From positions 45,490-109,489 of the forward strand of contig CANQVD010000009.1 of the NCBI GenBank assembly GCA_947627215.1: a DNA stretch of 64,000 nucleotides, written 5' to 3'. The DNA comes from an uncultured Eisenbergiella sp. (lineage in GTDB: Bacteria; Bacillota; Clostridia; Lachnospirales; Lachnospiraceae). Each line of letters opens with the position of its first letter. Position 1 is the stretch's first letter. The position numbers and the translations under genes were made by a program. Below are positions 1-9,099 of the stretch, in pieces. Below the pieces are notes generated by a model. That model ran no database searches. It was not told the origin of the DNA and saw only the letters and a list, made by a program, of their open reading frames with translations.

Positions 1-740
1 TCTGCATTCTCATAGAAACCTAACTGCTCTTTCCCGCTGATTGCCCCAATCATAATCTTGTCCATATACTTGTACAGGCTAATGGCGATTGCCGGAATAA
101 ACAAAATAAGCAAAGGTTTGATATGCCTACACATATTTTTCATATCCGGTCGTACAATGCGCACATATTTCTTTAACGGTATCCACAGTGACAACTGGTT
201 TAGCAGTATGCCCAGCGCCAAAATGAGACAGTACTTCCAAAGATCATTCTGGCTCCTGACAAACAGGAAAATGCAAATTACATTCAACAGCTTAATAACA
301 GCGCTTCTGGAAACTGTCAATTTGAATTTTTCTATTCCAAAATGAAACCAACTGATATCAAACAGCGCGCTCAACACAAATACGCCTTGAATAATTGCGT
401 AGATGCGTTCTGATTCCTGCAGAAATATATAGCAAATATAAGCGGTCATGCACAGCAGCGATACAATAATATGTACTGACAGCAAGCTGCTGAATGTTAT
501 ACTGAGCTTTTCCGGTTCATCCCTTACCTGCGCAATCGCACGGCATCCATAATTCTTTATCCCAAGCATGGAGAAAAGCACAAAATAATTGGCTATTGTA
601 TAGGAATACGAGTATATGCCCAGTCCCTCCGCGCCAATCACCCGCGCAATATACGGGGATGTAATCAGCGGGAGAATGAGAACCAGAACCTCATAACACA
701 TCTGGTAAAAAAGATTTTGCTTTACATTGGAACCTCTCAT
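1..740 (-). CDS. wzx: Polysaccharide flippase Wzx (partial, 3' end outside window)
   Basis: Membrane flippase of the MOP superfamily that would carry undecaprenyl-linked repeat units across the membrane before polymerisation. Reading the complement from the ATG at 738-740 gives about 246 open codons that run off the left edge, so roughly the N-terminal half of a usual 450-500 residue protein is seen. The N-terminus (MRGSNVKQNLFYQM) is followed by ITSPYIARVIGAEGLGIYSY, the standard first-helix region of Wzx proteins, and then by several hydrophobic segments. The start overlaps the stop of the upstream polymerase gene as ATGA, so the two are probably translationally coupled. Family assignment is secure; the substrate cannot be inferred. 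Confidence 0.85.
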   Translation of the reverse strand, partial: MRGSNVKQNLFYQMCYEVLVLILPLITSPYIARVIGAEGLGIYSYSYTIANYFVLFSMLGIKNYGCRAIAQVRDEPEKLSITFSSLLSVHIIVSLLCMTAYICYIFLQESERIYAIIQGVFVLSALFDISWFHFGIEKFKLTVSRSAVIKLLNVICIFLFVRSQNDLWKYCLILALGILLNQLSLWIPLKKYVRIVRPDMKNMCRHIKPLLILFIPAIAISLYKYMDKIMIGAISGKEQLGFYENA

Positions 741-1957
741 ATTCTGGCAAGCCCTTTTCTTATTCTTAACGTTACCTTTCTGCGTTCTGGATATCCTAAA
801 GCAGCAACTTTATCAATATTCATACCCAAAACCAGCATTGGGTATAACAATACTGTCGCCGTTATTGCTTCTGTTATCCCCATAATAAGGAAACAACAGA
901 GAGTAAAAAGAACAATCTTTCCATAAATCGATTTGATATTTCTGTTAATATTTTGATTTGCCATCCAATAGCCAATTATTGTAATTATTCCAAGCAACAA
1001 TCCTCCCGTCAGCAAAATATATAATATATAATTATGAGGATGCGCTGCCCATAAGATGGAATTATACATTTGTTCATATTCGTCACCAGAGAGATATCCA
1101 TATCCCAATATGGGCTTTTTCAGAAAATATAATATTGACATTTTCCAAACTGGCAATCTACCTGAAAAAGTCAAACTCTTCCCAAGAATATTTTCAATCA
1201 AAAATGACATAAATGTTTGTATATTAAAAAAGACAATACCTATTAATATCACCGCAGATACTATTATCCCATTTGTCAAATTGATTATTGGGGGAATCGT
1301 TTTCTCTTTACTATGATATAACATCAATAACACAAGAAATAATGTGTAGCCTACAAGTGCCGTTGCCGAATCCACAAGGACAAATGTACAAGCAGAACAT
1401 GCAAGCAACATCCAAGCTCTAAAAGCGATTTTACCCCATTTCCAATATGACCGAATTAACGCCATACATATGATTGGCAAAATTGTCCGTATTTGATAAT
1501 TTTTATATCCCAGCAGCCAATTTGCCGAATATAAATCCGTTTGATACATTCCTTTAGGAAACAAAAGAACAGTAATAAAATTAGCATAAACCAACAATTC
1601 CAAAATACTAAACCCATCAATAAGTGTTTCAGGACTTTTTGTTAGCCATATATCAAACATGAGGCACAAAACCAAGCTAGCAAAGTTTGATTTCATATAT
1701 TCATAAATACTTCCACCACTGAAAACTGTTGTAAAAAACATAGCTCCATAAAACATTATTATCCATATCCTAGATTTAGGGATTGGCATAGATACAATAG
1801 AAACAATAATTAAAAGCATAGCAATCACAGGACTTATATAGTCATATAGCCTGTCAAGCCATCCAATTTCACAAAAAAAAAGGGGTTTAACCAGAACAAT
1901 CAATAAAATTCTAGTAAGTATTTTGCTTTCATAAAAATTATTCACCGTCAATTTCAA
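737..1957 (-). CDS. wzy: O-antigen/EPS repeat-unit polymerase (Wzy)
   Basis: Integral membrane polymerase that joins lipid-linked repeat units on the outer face of the membrane. The 406-residue product is almost entirely hydrophobic, with about ten to twelve predicted membrane segments, and carries the Wzy/ligase-type loop: SGRLPVWKMSILYFLKKPIL followed by GYGY and the AAHPHNYIL motif near residue 310. The start is a TTG (1955-1957) preceded by GGGAGA. It is followed without a gap by the flippase and preceded by about 500 bp of poorly coding AT-rich DNA. Sequence outside the loop is poorly conserved in this family, as is usual. Confidence 0.85.
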   Translation of the reverse strand: MKLTVNNFYESKILTRILLIVLVKPLFFCEIGWLDRLYDYISPVIAMLLIIVSIVSMPIPKSRIWIIMFYGAMFFTTVFSGGSIYEYMKSNFASLVLCLMFDIWLTKSPETLIDGFSILELLVYANFITVLLFPKGMYQTDLYSANWLLGYKNYQIRTILPIICMALIRSYWKWGKIAFRAWMLLACSACTFVLVDSATALVGYTLFLVLLMLYHSKEKTIPPIINLTNGIIVSAVILIGIVFFNIQTFMSFLIENILGKSLTFSGRLPVWKMSILYFLKKPILGYGYLSGDEYEQMYNSILWAAHPHNYILYILLTGGLLLGIITIIGYWMANQNINRNIKSIYGKIVLFTLCCFLIMGITEAITATVLLYPMLVLGMNIDKVAALGYPERRKVTLRIRKGLARI

Positions 1958-2455
1958 AATAAGTATTCTCCCTTATATGCTCTTATATGTCCATATCATC
2001 TGATTTTAAATTAATTAATCTAAGGTCTTGCACATTTTTATGTATTATTTAAATATGAAACGGAATACCTCTCAAAAAGGGTTAAAACTTTTTGACAAAA
2101 TACATAGCCATAATCCAAGCAAACCTGATGTCCGGTAATTACAAGATATTGCATTTTGTTTTAGATTGATTTAAAGTCGCTTACCAGTCAAATTCGTATT
2201 CCTATTCCAAACTTTGAAAAACTATTTCACACTAGAAATGTATCAACAGCAACCTTAAAACGACATAGGATTGCGCATAATTCAGCATTTCTACGGACAT
2301 TCCCAAAATACTGTCTACTCTCATGGGAAAAACATTTCCGTTATGTGCCAGAAAAGAACGACACATATGAAATGATTAGGTTTATGCACTTTGATCCTAT
2401 GTTCATATCTTAATTTTATCTATAAACATTCTCCTTGTCTTATTCCGCACGATAA
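1958..2455. other. AT-rich gap between wzy and a GT2 gene, with an orphan open frame
   Basis: No complete gene is visible in these 500 bp. On the plus strand, frame 2165-2413 stays open for 82 codons without an early ATG and ends with a segment reading RYVPEKNDTYEMIRFMHFDP. That is long for chance in AT-rich DNA, but it has no start codon or ribosome binding site. It may be the tail of a gene lost when the distal glycosyltransferase genes were shuffled. I do not recognise the family. Confidence 0.3.
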
Positions 2456-3544
2456 TCACCAAACTCTCAAACAAAGCGGTGAGTTAAACTTGTTTTCAAC
2501 TAAGATTTTTTGTGCCGTCGTATATATTGATGCAATGACGTAATACAAAAACACATGATGATCTCTGATCAAAAGATAGATCACCTTTCTTCTAATTGTT
2601 TTAAAATCACTTAGTGAGCATTTAACAATATATCGCTTGACAACATCGTTGTTGTAATACCTTTCCATATACTTGCAATACTCTGAATAGTCCATACGCC
2701 CAGTAGAATGGAAAAACATTGTAACATTGACATCACTAAATATACTAATCGTTTGATTTCCAAGAAATTTCAAATATAATTCATCATTATCGTGATTCTT
2801 TTGAATAAAAATCTCCATTTCCCGCAAAAACATAAGCAATATGTCAAGCATTTCCACATTATATCGCCTACAGGTTGAGTTTGCATTAAAGCGATAATTA
2901 TAACCCACATAATCAAGGAAAAAAGCTTGCTCAATACAGTCTTGAAAATAAAGGTGAAAAATCAAATCCTGCCTTCTCTTAAGTCCAACCGGAAATCTGC
3001 AGTTATTTTTTTTCAAAGTCTGCAAGCAATATAATTTCCCCCAAGGAGAAGAGGTATCAAATCCTAAAGAGCATTGATACGTCATACAATCCACTTGCAT
3101 TTTTTTGATTTTTTCATGATCCAATTGGAAAGATCCCATCTTTGGATATTCCCAAACCGGAATCCCTGCTTCGTTATTATCTCTTCTCTGAAAATACACA
3201 ATATCCCAAGGTTTTATGGCCACACATTCCATCACTTTTTCGCAACAATCCAATTCCAACCAGTCATCCGGATCAACGAACATAATCCATTCACCCGTTG
3301 CCATCTCAATTCCAACATTGCGAGCAACAGATACTCCCTGATTTTCTTGATGGACAACAATTACGCGTCTATCCTTTTTGGCGTATTCGTCGCAAATCAT
3401 CCCACATCCATCTGGCGAACCGTCATCCACAAGAATAATCTCGAGATTTTGATACGTCTGGCCAACGATGCTGTCCAAGCACTGGTGGATATATTTTTCT
3501 ACATTGTATATTGGAACAACTATAGATATCTTTTCTTTTTGCAT
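2456..3544 (-). CDS. Family 2 glycosyltransferase
   Basis: Cytoplasmic or membrane-associated GT-A fold glycosyltransferase that probably adds one sugar to the lipid-linked repeat unit. The N-terminal catalytic domain shows ISIVVPIYNVEKYIHQCLDS, then LVDDGSPDGCG, ARNVGIEMATGEWIMFVDPD and a DPDD metal-binding motif near residue 95. The C-terminal third is less conserved. The start is an ATG preceded by AGGTAAAGAT. It is the first of three related GT2 genes in a row (2456-5845) that share the N-terminal blocks and probably arose by duplication or stepwise acquisition. Donor and acceptor cannot be told. Confidence 0.85.
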   Translation of the reverse strand: MQKEKISIVVPIYNVEKYIHQCLDSIVGQTYQNLEIILVDDGSPDGCGMICDEYAKKDRRVIVVHQENQGVSVARNVGIEMATGEWIMFVDPDDWLELDCCEKVMECVAIKPWDIVYFQRRDNNEAGIPVWEYPKMGSFQLDHEKIKKMQVDCMTYQCSLGFDTSSPWGKLYCLQTLKKNNCRFPVGLKRRQDLIFHLYFQDCIEQAFFLDYVGYNYRFNANSTCRRYNVEMLDILLMFLREMEIFIQKNHDNDELYLKFLGNQTISIFSDVNVTMFFHSTGRMDYSEYCKYMERYYNNDVVKRYIVKCSLSDFKTIRRKVIYLLIRDHHVFLYYVIASIYTTAQKILVENKFNSPLCLRVW

Positions 3545-3685
3545 ATCTTTACCTGTTTATTTAAACTATAGAGTTTCATAATAGCCGCATCTTTTATGGT
3601 TTTTCTTTCAAACGCATATATTAAGCTACTTGACTAGCATCATTCGCATTGCCCCATGGTTCTGTGCATTTTCTACCACTTACAA

Positions 3686-4699
3686 TCAATGAGCCGGTAG
3701 CATTTCCTTTGCCGTATGCAACAATTTTATCGGCCACACCCACGGCAGTCGTAACGCATATTTTAAAAATACTTGGCGTTTATTCATATTTCTATTATCA
3801 TTGCTCCATATCGCCCTATGGATTAATGGTACTCCTTTGATTTTTTTGATTTCTGCCGCAATCTCCTTATATGGCTTTTTATTCTGAGGGTTGAAATAAC
3901 ATTTATTCAAAGAAGAAGAAACCGCAATCAAAGCAACGACGTCAACTGCATGGGTCGCATTTTCACCAAGATCATAACGTTCTGTATAGTTATGCATTTT
4001 CTCTACAACATAATATGATTCTTTAAATTTATTCAGGTTAAAAGACTGTGTAATTCCTGTAGATGTAACTCTGTTGTGATATCCCACAACTGGACACCCA
4101 ATAAGAGAAGCAGCGCAATCAAAAGCTTGGAAATTAAACAAGACATCTTCGAACACTTTACAGCCCACATCATACTGAAGTTTGTTTTTCTTGATTAATT
4201 CACCCCTAAACATTTTATCCCATGGACTTGCAAAAGAACTCCAATTACTCATTAAATTCGTTATATGTTCCCGCTCGGTAAAATAAAAATTATCAGGAAA
4301 ATGTCTCTCAATTTTGCTTTTTTTCTCAAGCTCCAGAATCCTGCCACCGGAAAGTATGATATCCGCTTGCTTTCCTCTGCAGGATTGAAGTAACTGTTCA
4401 TAGAAATCTGGCTCACACCAATCGTCTGAATCTACAAAAGCAATCCAGTCACCAGTGGCCCGGATAATACCTTCATTGCGGGCTGAGCTAAGGCCACCAT
4501 TCGGTTTGTGGACTACAATAATCCGCGAATCTTTCGCTGCATATTCGTCACAAATCGATCCACAGTTGTCCGGTGAACCATCATCAACAAGTATAATCTC
4601 CAAATTCGTATATGTCTGGTTAATAATACTGTCTAAACACTGACACAGGAATCTTTCCACATTATAAACTGGAATAATAATAGTAATTCGCTCATTCAT
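3686..4699 (-). CDS. Family 2 glycosyltransferase
   Basis: A 337-residue GT2 enzyme for repeat-unit assembly. Visible blocks are ITIIIPVYNVERFLCQCLDS at the N-terminus, LVDDGSPDNCGSICDEYA, the acceptor-loop sequence GGLSSARNEGI and the FVDSDDW metal-binding motif near residue 95. The C-terminus ends in a basic segment with LRLPWVWPIKLL, closely resembling the end of its upstream neighbour (LRLPRVWPLKVG), so the two are paralogues. A gap of about 140 bp separates it from the downstream GT2 gene and I see nothing definite in that gap. Substrate unknown. Confidence 0.85.
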   Translation of the reverse strand: MNERITIIIPVYNVERFLCQCLDSIINQTYTNLEIILVDDGSPDNCGSICDEYAAKDSRIIVVHKPNGGLSSARNEGIIRATGDWIAFVDSDDWCEPDFYEQLLQSCRGKQADIILSGGRILELEKKSKIERHFPDNFYFTEREHITNLMSNWSSFASPWDKMFRGELIKKNKLQYDVGCKVFEDVLFNFQAFDCAASLIGCPVVGYHNRVTSTGITQSFNLNKFKESYYVVEKMHNYTERYDLGENATHAVDVVALIAVSSSLNKCYFNPQNKKPYKEIAAEIKKIKGVPLIHRAIWSNDNRNMNKRQVFLKYALRLPWVWPIKLLHTAKEMLPAH

Positions 4700-4786
4700 C
4701 CAAATATCCCCACTAATTAACTGCTAATTTTGTTTTGTTCAATATTTTCACTGGCTAAATCCAAGGTGGTAATAGTATCGATGTAC

Positions 4787-5845
4787 TTATGTCTTAAAAA
4801 AGATATGTTCATATGCAGCAAAACCAACTTTCAATGGCCATACCCTCGGCAGGCGTAAAATCTCTTTTAATAAAATTTGCTTTCCAGTCAAGAATCGGTT
4901 ATCTTTTTCTTGAATGGCCGCCTTGAAATAAGGTTTCTCTTTCAGTGCTTCTATATCCTCCGCGACAGTTTTATAATCATTTGGATTGTTGGAGTTGAAA
5001 TAACAACTCCGGCAACATACTGAAATAGTCCCTATCGTCGCGGCAAAAACCGCCTGTTTTAAAATATCTTCCCTGTCATATTGATTAGCATCTAAATAGG
5101 TATGCAATTTTGTTATGTAATCGTAAGCTACCTGCGGCTTTTCTTTATTGTAATTGTTCCCTATTGATGTAGGGTTCAGTCGGTAGTGATATCCGATATC
5201 CGTACTTCCCCCCACTACCCGGGCAAAATCAAACACCTTAAAATTAAACAGTGCATCTTCCCATCCTCGGCACGTCGCGTCATAGGTTAAATTGTTCTCG
5301 TTCAAAAACTCCCTTTTATAAAACTTATCCCATGGCAGACACCAATTGCCGCGACCATCTATCGTTTTTTTTACAATAGCTCTCGCCATACAATATTCTT
5401 TTATTATATCTCCTTCGTACAAAAAAGAGGCATTTGGCGAATGATAAACAACTTGCTTTCCCTCGATTTCTCTGATATAACCGCCGGCGCAATATACATC
5501 TGCATTTTCTGCAGATTGCTTCTGCATACTACTGAAAAGCTGCTCGTAAAAATTGATATCCAGCCAGTCATCTGAGTCGACGAATGTGACCCATTCCCCC
5601 GCGGCTCTGGCAAGTCCATCATTGCGGGCTGCACTTAGACCGCCGTTCTTTTTATGGATGACCTCGACCCGCGGATCCAACGCCGCATATTCATCGCAAA
5701 TCCTTCCGCATTGGTCGGGTGACCCATCATCAATCAGAATGATCTCTAAATTTGTAAAGGTTTGGTGGATGATGCTGTCCAGACATTGTTTTAAATAGTT
5801 CTCCACCTTATAAATTGGCACGATCACAGATAATTTACTTTCCAT
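4787..5845 (-). CDS. Family 2 glycosyltransferase
   Basis: A GT2 enzyme of about 352 residues. The frame is open further upstream, but the ATG at 5845 is chosen because GGGAGGGAGCGAG precedes it and the protein then begins MESKLSVIVPIYKVENYLKQ, the normal family start. The upstream extension is the tail of a decayed HAD-domain gene. Blocks seen are LIDDGSPDQCG, GGLSAARNDGL and FVDSDDWLD. The C-terminal LRLPRVWPLKVG matches the downstream paralogue. It is part of the distal AT-rich repeat-unit assembly section. Confidence 0.85.
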   Translation of the reverse strand: MESKLSVIVPIYKVENYLKQCLDSIIHQTFTNLEIILIDDGSPDQCGRICDEYAALDPRVEVIHKKNGGLSAARNDGLARAAGEWVTFVDSDDWLDINFYEQLFSSMQKQSAENADVYCAGGYIREIEGKQVVYHSPNASFLYEGDIIKEYCMARAIVKKTIDGRGNWCLPWDKFYKREFLNENNLTYDATCRGWEDALFNFKVFDFARVVGGSTDIGYHYRLNPTSIGNNYNKEKPQVAYDYITKLHTYLDANQYDREDILKQAVFAATIGTISVCCRSCYFNSNNPNDYKTVAEDIEALKEKPYFKAAIQEKDNRFLTGKQILLKEILRLPRVWPLKVGFAAYEHIFFKT

Positions 5846-5857
5846 CTCGCTCCCTCC

Positions 5858-6210
5858 CATAAAACGCTGACAAACCGCATGCTCAATCCGAATTTCTTTC
5901 TCCATCAGCTATTGGCGTTCTTCCTCGCTGATCTCCTCAATGGCCTGATAAATTTCCTCAAAAGTCACATCATATCAAGATTGTACTCAAATTTCTTCTG
6001 ATAATGTTCCACTAAAAGAAGAAAAACATCCCTCGGAGCAGGTACATTCCTTTTAATCAGGGTATCAAAAATATCAAATGAAACGATCTTACAGTCAGCC
6101 TGCTCTATTAACGGTATAAGCTGCTTTGGGTGAATGGCATATTTTTTTGTTAGCAGCCTCTTAATCGCCTTTTTCATCTTGGTAAATACCCCATCTGCCC
6201 CTTTGCGCAT
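5858..6210 (-). pseudogene. Decayed HAD-superfamily domain gene
   Basis: The minus strand from 6210 (or the ATG at 6177, MKKAIKRLL) encodes 81 residues including IVSFDIFDTLIKRNVPAPRD, the DxD motif I region of a HAD-like hydrolase. The frame stops after EYNLDMM, but homologous sequence continues in another frame (TFEEIYQAIEEISEEERQ), meets a TAG, and resumes as LMEKEIRIEHAVCQRF before running into the ribosome binding site of the next gene. At least one frameshift, one stop and a C-terminal truncation are therefore visible. Intact relatives in polysaccharide loci are HAD domains often fused to glycosyltransferases. The remnant suggests a former HAD-GT gene replaced by the present GT2. Confidence 0.7.
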
Positions 6211-7024
6211 CCAAAATTCCCTGCCAATACATCTTTAGATATTCCCTTTTATCGCCAAACAACAGCAAAATCTTCATCAGGCGCTTAAGCAGATCCGCTT
6301 TTGCACACCATGTTTTATAATGCTTGTCGATAAACACATCGGCTCTGACCGTGTAATAATAGCGTACCGGCTTATCCCAGCCATATTTCAGTGTGTACCA
6401 CAGGATCTTTTTTTCCATTGTTATGGCTGGTTTATGTATTAAAACCGCTTCCCTGCATTCCAAAACGCGGTATCCCTTTTTCCGCAGCCGCAGGCAAAGT
6501 TCCGTATCTAACCCATCCAGGAAAAGCCCTTCGTCAAATCCACCCATCTGCAAAAATATCTTGACATTGACGAGACAGCCCGACATCATCAGCCATTCAA
6601 CATCATATACTCCTTCTCGCTTTTTCAACTTCTTCCTGTCATATAAGAATTGAGGTCCCAGAATAGCGATCTTTGAATCATTTTTCTCCGCCAGAGCCTT
6701 TTTATAAACTCCGGTAAGGTCATTGCCAAACCTACTGTCAGGATTGTTGGTATAGCACCAATCGCACCCATCTTCAAAGGCTATCTGCATCCCTTTGTTC
6801 ATTCCGGTACACAGACCCAGATTTTCATGGGAAAGAAGATATTTTATTTCACATCCCTCAATATTTTTGAACACATCCCACATTATCAGTTCACTGGACT
6901 GCCCGGAATTATCTATCAGGATCAACTCGTCTATAGATTGGCAGTATTCATGGATATTCTCATACTCCTGTCTGGTGGGTTGATAGAGGACGACCACGGC
7001 GCCTATTTTATTCATTGTCAGCAT
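6161..7024 (-). CDS. Family 2 glycosyltransferase, rhamnosyltransferase-like
   Basis: A GT2 enzyme of the type often annotated as rhamnosyltransferase. The start at 7024 is preferred over upstream in-frame codons because GGAGAA lies five bases before it and the protein then opens MLTMNKIGAVVVLYQPT. Further blocks are LILIDNSGQ, HENLGLCTGMNKGM, YTNNPDS (the DxD-like position), MMSGCLVN and FLDGLDTELCLRLRKKGYR. About 287 residues. The start overlaps the end of the upstream epimerase gene by 17 bp and its 3' end overlaps the HAD remnant. Donor sugar is inferred only from family resemblance. Confidence 0.8.
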   Translation of the reverse strand: MLTMNKIGAVVVLYQPTRQEYENIHEYCQSIDELILIDNSGQSSELIMWDVFKNIEGCEIKYLLSHENLGLCTGMNKGMQIAFEDGCDWCYTNNPDSRFGNDLTGVYKKALAEKNDSKIAILGPQFLYDRKKLKKREGVYDVEWLMMSGCLVNVKIFLQMGGFDEGLFLDGLDTELCLRLRKKGYRVLECREAVLIHKPAITMEKKILWYTLKYGWDKPVRYYYTVRADVFIDKHYKTWCAKADLLKRLMKILLLFGDKREYLKMYWQGILDAQRGRWGIYQDEKGD

Positions 7025-7874
7025 GATATTTCTCCATGATCTTATGTATTTTCCTGTTATCCCCCCAAACCGCTTTTGAGTCATAGGGGCGGTCAGGGAA
7101 CTTCCCATAAGCCAGCCTGATATGATATCGGTTATCCCTGATAAACTGTTCTACCCTGTCACAAAGCTTCTGCGGTATTCCGGAACAGGCATTGATCACT
7201 CCGTTGATCTCATCCTGTTCAACGATTGCCGCAACCTGCCTGCAAAATTCATCGTAATCTATAAAATCCCATTGATTCTGCCCCTTTGTAAAAGGGAATT
7301 CTTTATCCCCCCTCTTCTCTGCTACTGTGATCTTAGAGAAAATGGAACTTCCAAATTCCGTATTTCCCACAATATAGTATCCGCGAATCCATTGATAAAT
7401 GAGCGCATTCTCTTCAGCAAGTAACTGTACGCATTTTCGCAGTGTATCCTTCCCAATCCCATATAAGCTCTGCGGATTAGTCGGAGTATCTTCTTTAATG
7501 CTTCCCTCCCAGAAGCCTACCTCATGCATACTTCCCATAACGGACAAATGCTTCACACCTCCATCAACCACACGCTTCAAAAACATATAATGCCGCGGAA
7601 TATCCTCTATATGGCTCAGAGCGCTATGCACAAACCCATCCCGCCATGCAAGGTGCAGTACCTTCTCCGCCTGTATTCCATAATATGTAAATTCCTTTAA
7701 TGGATCTTCCACAGAAAAAAGATCTGCCTGATAAACGACAGCCCGGCTGTCCACATGATCCGCGGCAAAATCCACGGCGATAACCTTCGACCCATCATCC
7801 AATAATTGCTTTACAACGCCCTGGCCTATATACCCATTTGCTCCGGTCACCAAGAGTACATTTCGTCCTTCCAT
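7008..7874 (-). CDS. NAD-dependent epimerase/dehydratase (extended SDR)
   Basis: Cytoplasmic nucleotide-sugar or sugar-modifying enzyme of the extended short-chain dehydrogenase family. The N-terminus shows the NAD-binding TGANGYIG motif, and the catalytic tyrosine-lysine pair is seen as YGIGK near residue 140. The start at the ATG 7872-7874 fits GGAG eight bases upstream better than the GTG three codons earlier. About 288 residues, usual for the family. It probably makes or modifies the precursor used by the neighbouring glycosyltransferases. Which reaction it performs cannot be decided by eye. Confidence 0.8.
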   Translation of the reverse strand: MEGRNVLLVTGANGYIGQGVVKQLLDDGSKVIAVDFAADHVDSRAVVYQADLFSVEDPLKEFTYYGIQAEKVLHLAWRDGFVHSALSHIEDIPRHYMFLKRVVDGGVKHLSVMGSMHEVGFWEGSIKEDTPTNPQSLYGIGKDTLRKCVQLLAEENALIYQWIRGYYIVGNTEFGSSIFSKITVAEKRGDKEFPFTKGQNQWDFIDYDEFCRQVAAIVEQDEINGVINACSGIPQKLCDRVEQFIRDNRYHIRLAYGKFPDRPYDSKAVWGDNRKIHKIMEKYHADNE

Positions 7875-7879
7875 GTTAA

Positions 7880-8080
7880 TCACTCCACTTTTAATATGCG
7901 CACGGCTGCTCCAACGTCTATCGGCTTTCTCTCTGAGGAAAATCCTTTCTTCATAAAAATTATCCCATCATCCCTTGTTGCCATTTATTCTAATTTCAGG
8001 AACTGCTTATCAGGGAGCAAATTGAATACCCCTGTATGATACAGCGATAAATATGCACGTTTTATCATTGATTTGATCAT
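7880..8080 (-). pseudogene. Gene fragments, one resembling the start of an ATP-grasp (TupA-like) protein
   Basis: Between the GT8 and the SDR the minus strand holds two tiny frames. The first (8080 to 7985) begins MIKSMIKRAYLSLYHTG and continues FNLLPDKQFLKLE before a stop. The LPDKxFLKL string is the N-terminal signature of TupA-like ATP-grasp proteins common in capsule loci. The second (7984 to 7880) reads MATRDDGIIFMKKGFSSERK and looks like a gene tail. Neither is a full gene. I read the 222-bp gap as the scar of a deleted gene; the family call for the first piece rests on a short match. Confidence 0.4.
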
Positions 8081-8105
8081 GGTTCTATGCTCCCTTACCA
8101 CCGCT

Positions 8106-9095
8106 CTATTTTAAAAGGCAAATGACAGGCTTTACATACGAATGCATAAATCCCACCATGCGGATCGCCAGCCAACTTGGCAATGCATGATAGATTTTTA
8201 CGACCCTTTCGTGTTTTTCAAAATCTTTCATCTTACGCAGCGGTGTGTCCTTCCACAAGCTGTGCGCATGGTATTCCCACCACAGTTCCGCATAGGGATG
8301 TTTGCTGCCCTCAAACCACGGCCGGATAGACAAAAAACTGGTATTAAAATGAACCACTGCCGGGCTCGCGACCGCCGCTTCCCATTCCTGCTTGGAGTAA
8401 CCGAATTGCGGCTTACGGTAGATCCGCATTTCCTCATAGGTAAAGTCGTAGGCCAGCGCGGTCAGATTGTAGCGCGGACTGACCAGTATAAACTGGTTGC
8501 TGATGGTGCTGTTGAAAATATCCTGGTCGGGATATTCCACTTTTCCCTTACGCTCATAGATGCGCCTGATGAGCTTGTCCTGTATATTTTGTTTCCGCCA
8601 TTCCACCACATTCATCAGCAGCATGCCGGTATTGATGTAGTTATCGGTCTTCTTTGCTCCGATCGCCCATTTGTGGAAGTTGCTCATGCATTCCAGGCAT
8701 GCCGCGCCCAAGTGGTTTGTAATATCGGTGTTCCACAGTTCTTCCAGCGAGTCAGTTATCAGGATATCCCCGTCAAAATACAGAACCTTCTCAACTTCAG
8801 GATATTTTGAAAACAATACGCCCAAAAACAGGCGGACAAATACATTGCGCTTCCAGCGGGAGGTCGGAGGGGTAATTTCCAAAAGTTTCTCGTTCTCCGG
8901 CATAGGGATGAAGTCAAGCTGCTGGTTGTATGCCTGCGCTGTTTGGACAAGCCTTTCTTTGTTTTCTTTGCTGATTTGATCCTCAACAATAAATACATGT
9001 ATCTCGCCCATGTGCTTGTTAGTTTCCAGCAGGGAAAGAAGTGATACCCCTGTGATTTCAGCAAAATTCTCATCTGAGACATACATAATGTTCAT
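8106..9095 (-). CDS. Family 8 glycosyltransferase
   Basis: A retaining GT8 enzyme, the LgtC/galactosyltransferase type, acting on the growing repeat unit. The ATG at 9095 lies just after the glf stop and is preceded by AGGACAGGGTGAAAGA. The protein then starts MNIMYVSDENFAEITGVSLL, the family beginning. Other blocks are SRWKRNVFVRLFLG, KVLYFDGDILI (the DxD metal site, near residue 105), YINTGMLLMNVVEWRK, PDQDIFN and VVHFNT. About 330 residues, normal length. An upstream in-frame extension is rejected because it lies inside glf. Donor probably UDP-galactose or UDP-glucose by family. Confidence 0.88.
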   Translation of the reverse strand: MNIMYVSDENFAEITGVSLLSLLETNKHMGEIHVFIVEDQISKENKERLVQTAQAYNQQLDFIPMPENEKLLEITPPTSRWKRNVFVRLFLGVLFSKYPEVEKVLYFDGDILITDSLEELWNTDITNHLGAACLECMSNFHKWAIGAKKTDNYINTGMLLMNVVEWRKQNIQDKLIRRIYERKGKVEYPDQDIFNSTISNQFILVSPRYNLTALAYDFTYEEMRIYRKPQFGYSKQEWEAAVASPAVVHFNTSFLSIRPWFEGSKHPYAELWWEYHAHSLWKDTPLRKMKDFEKHERVVKIYHALPSWLAIRMVGFMHSYVKPVICLLK

Positions 9096-9099
9096 TCTT

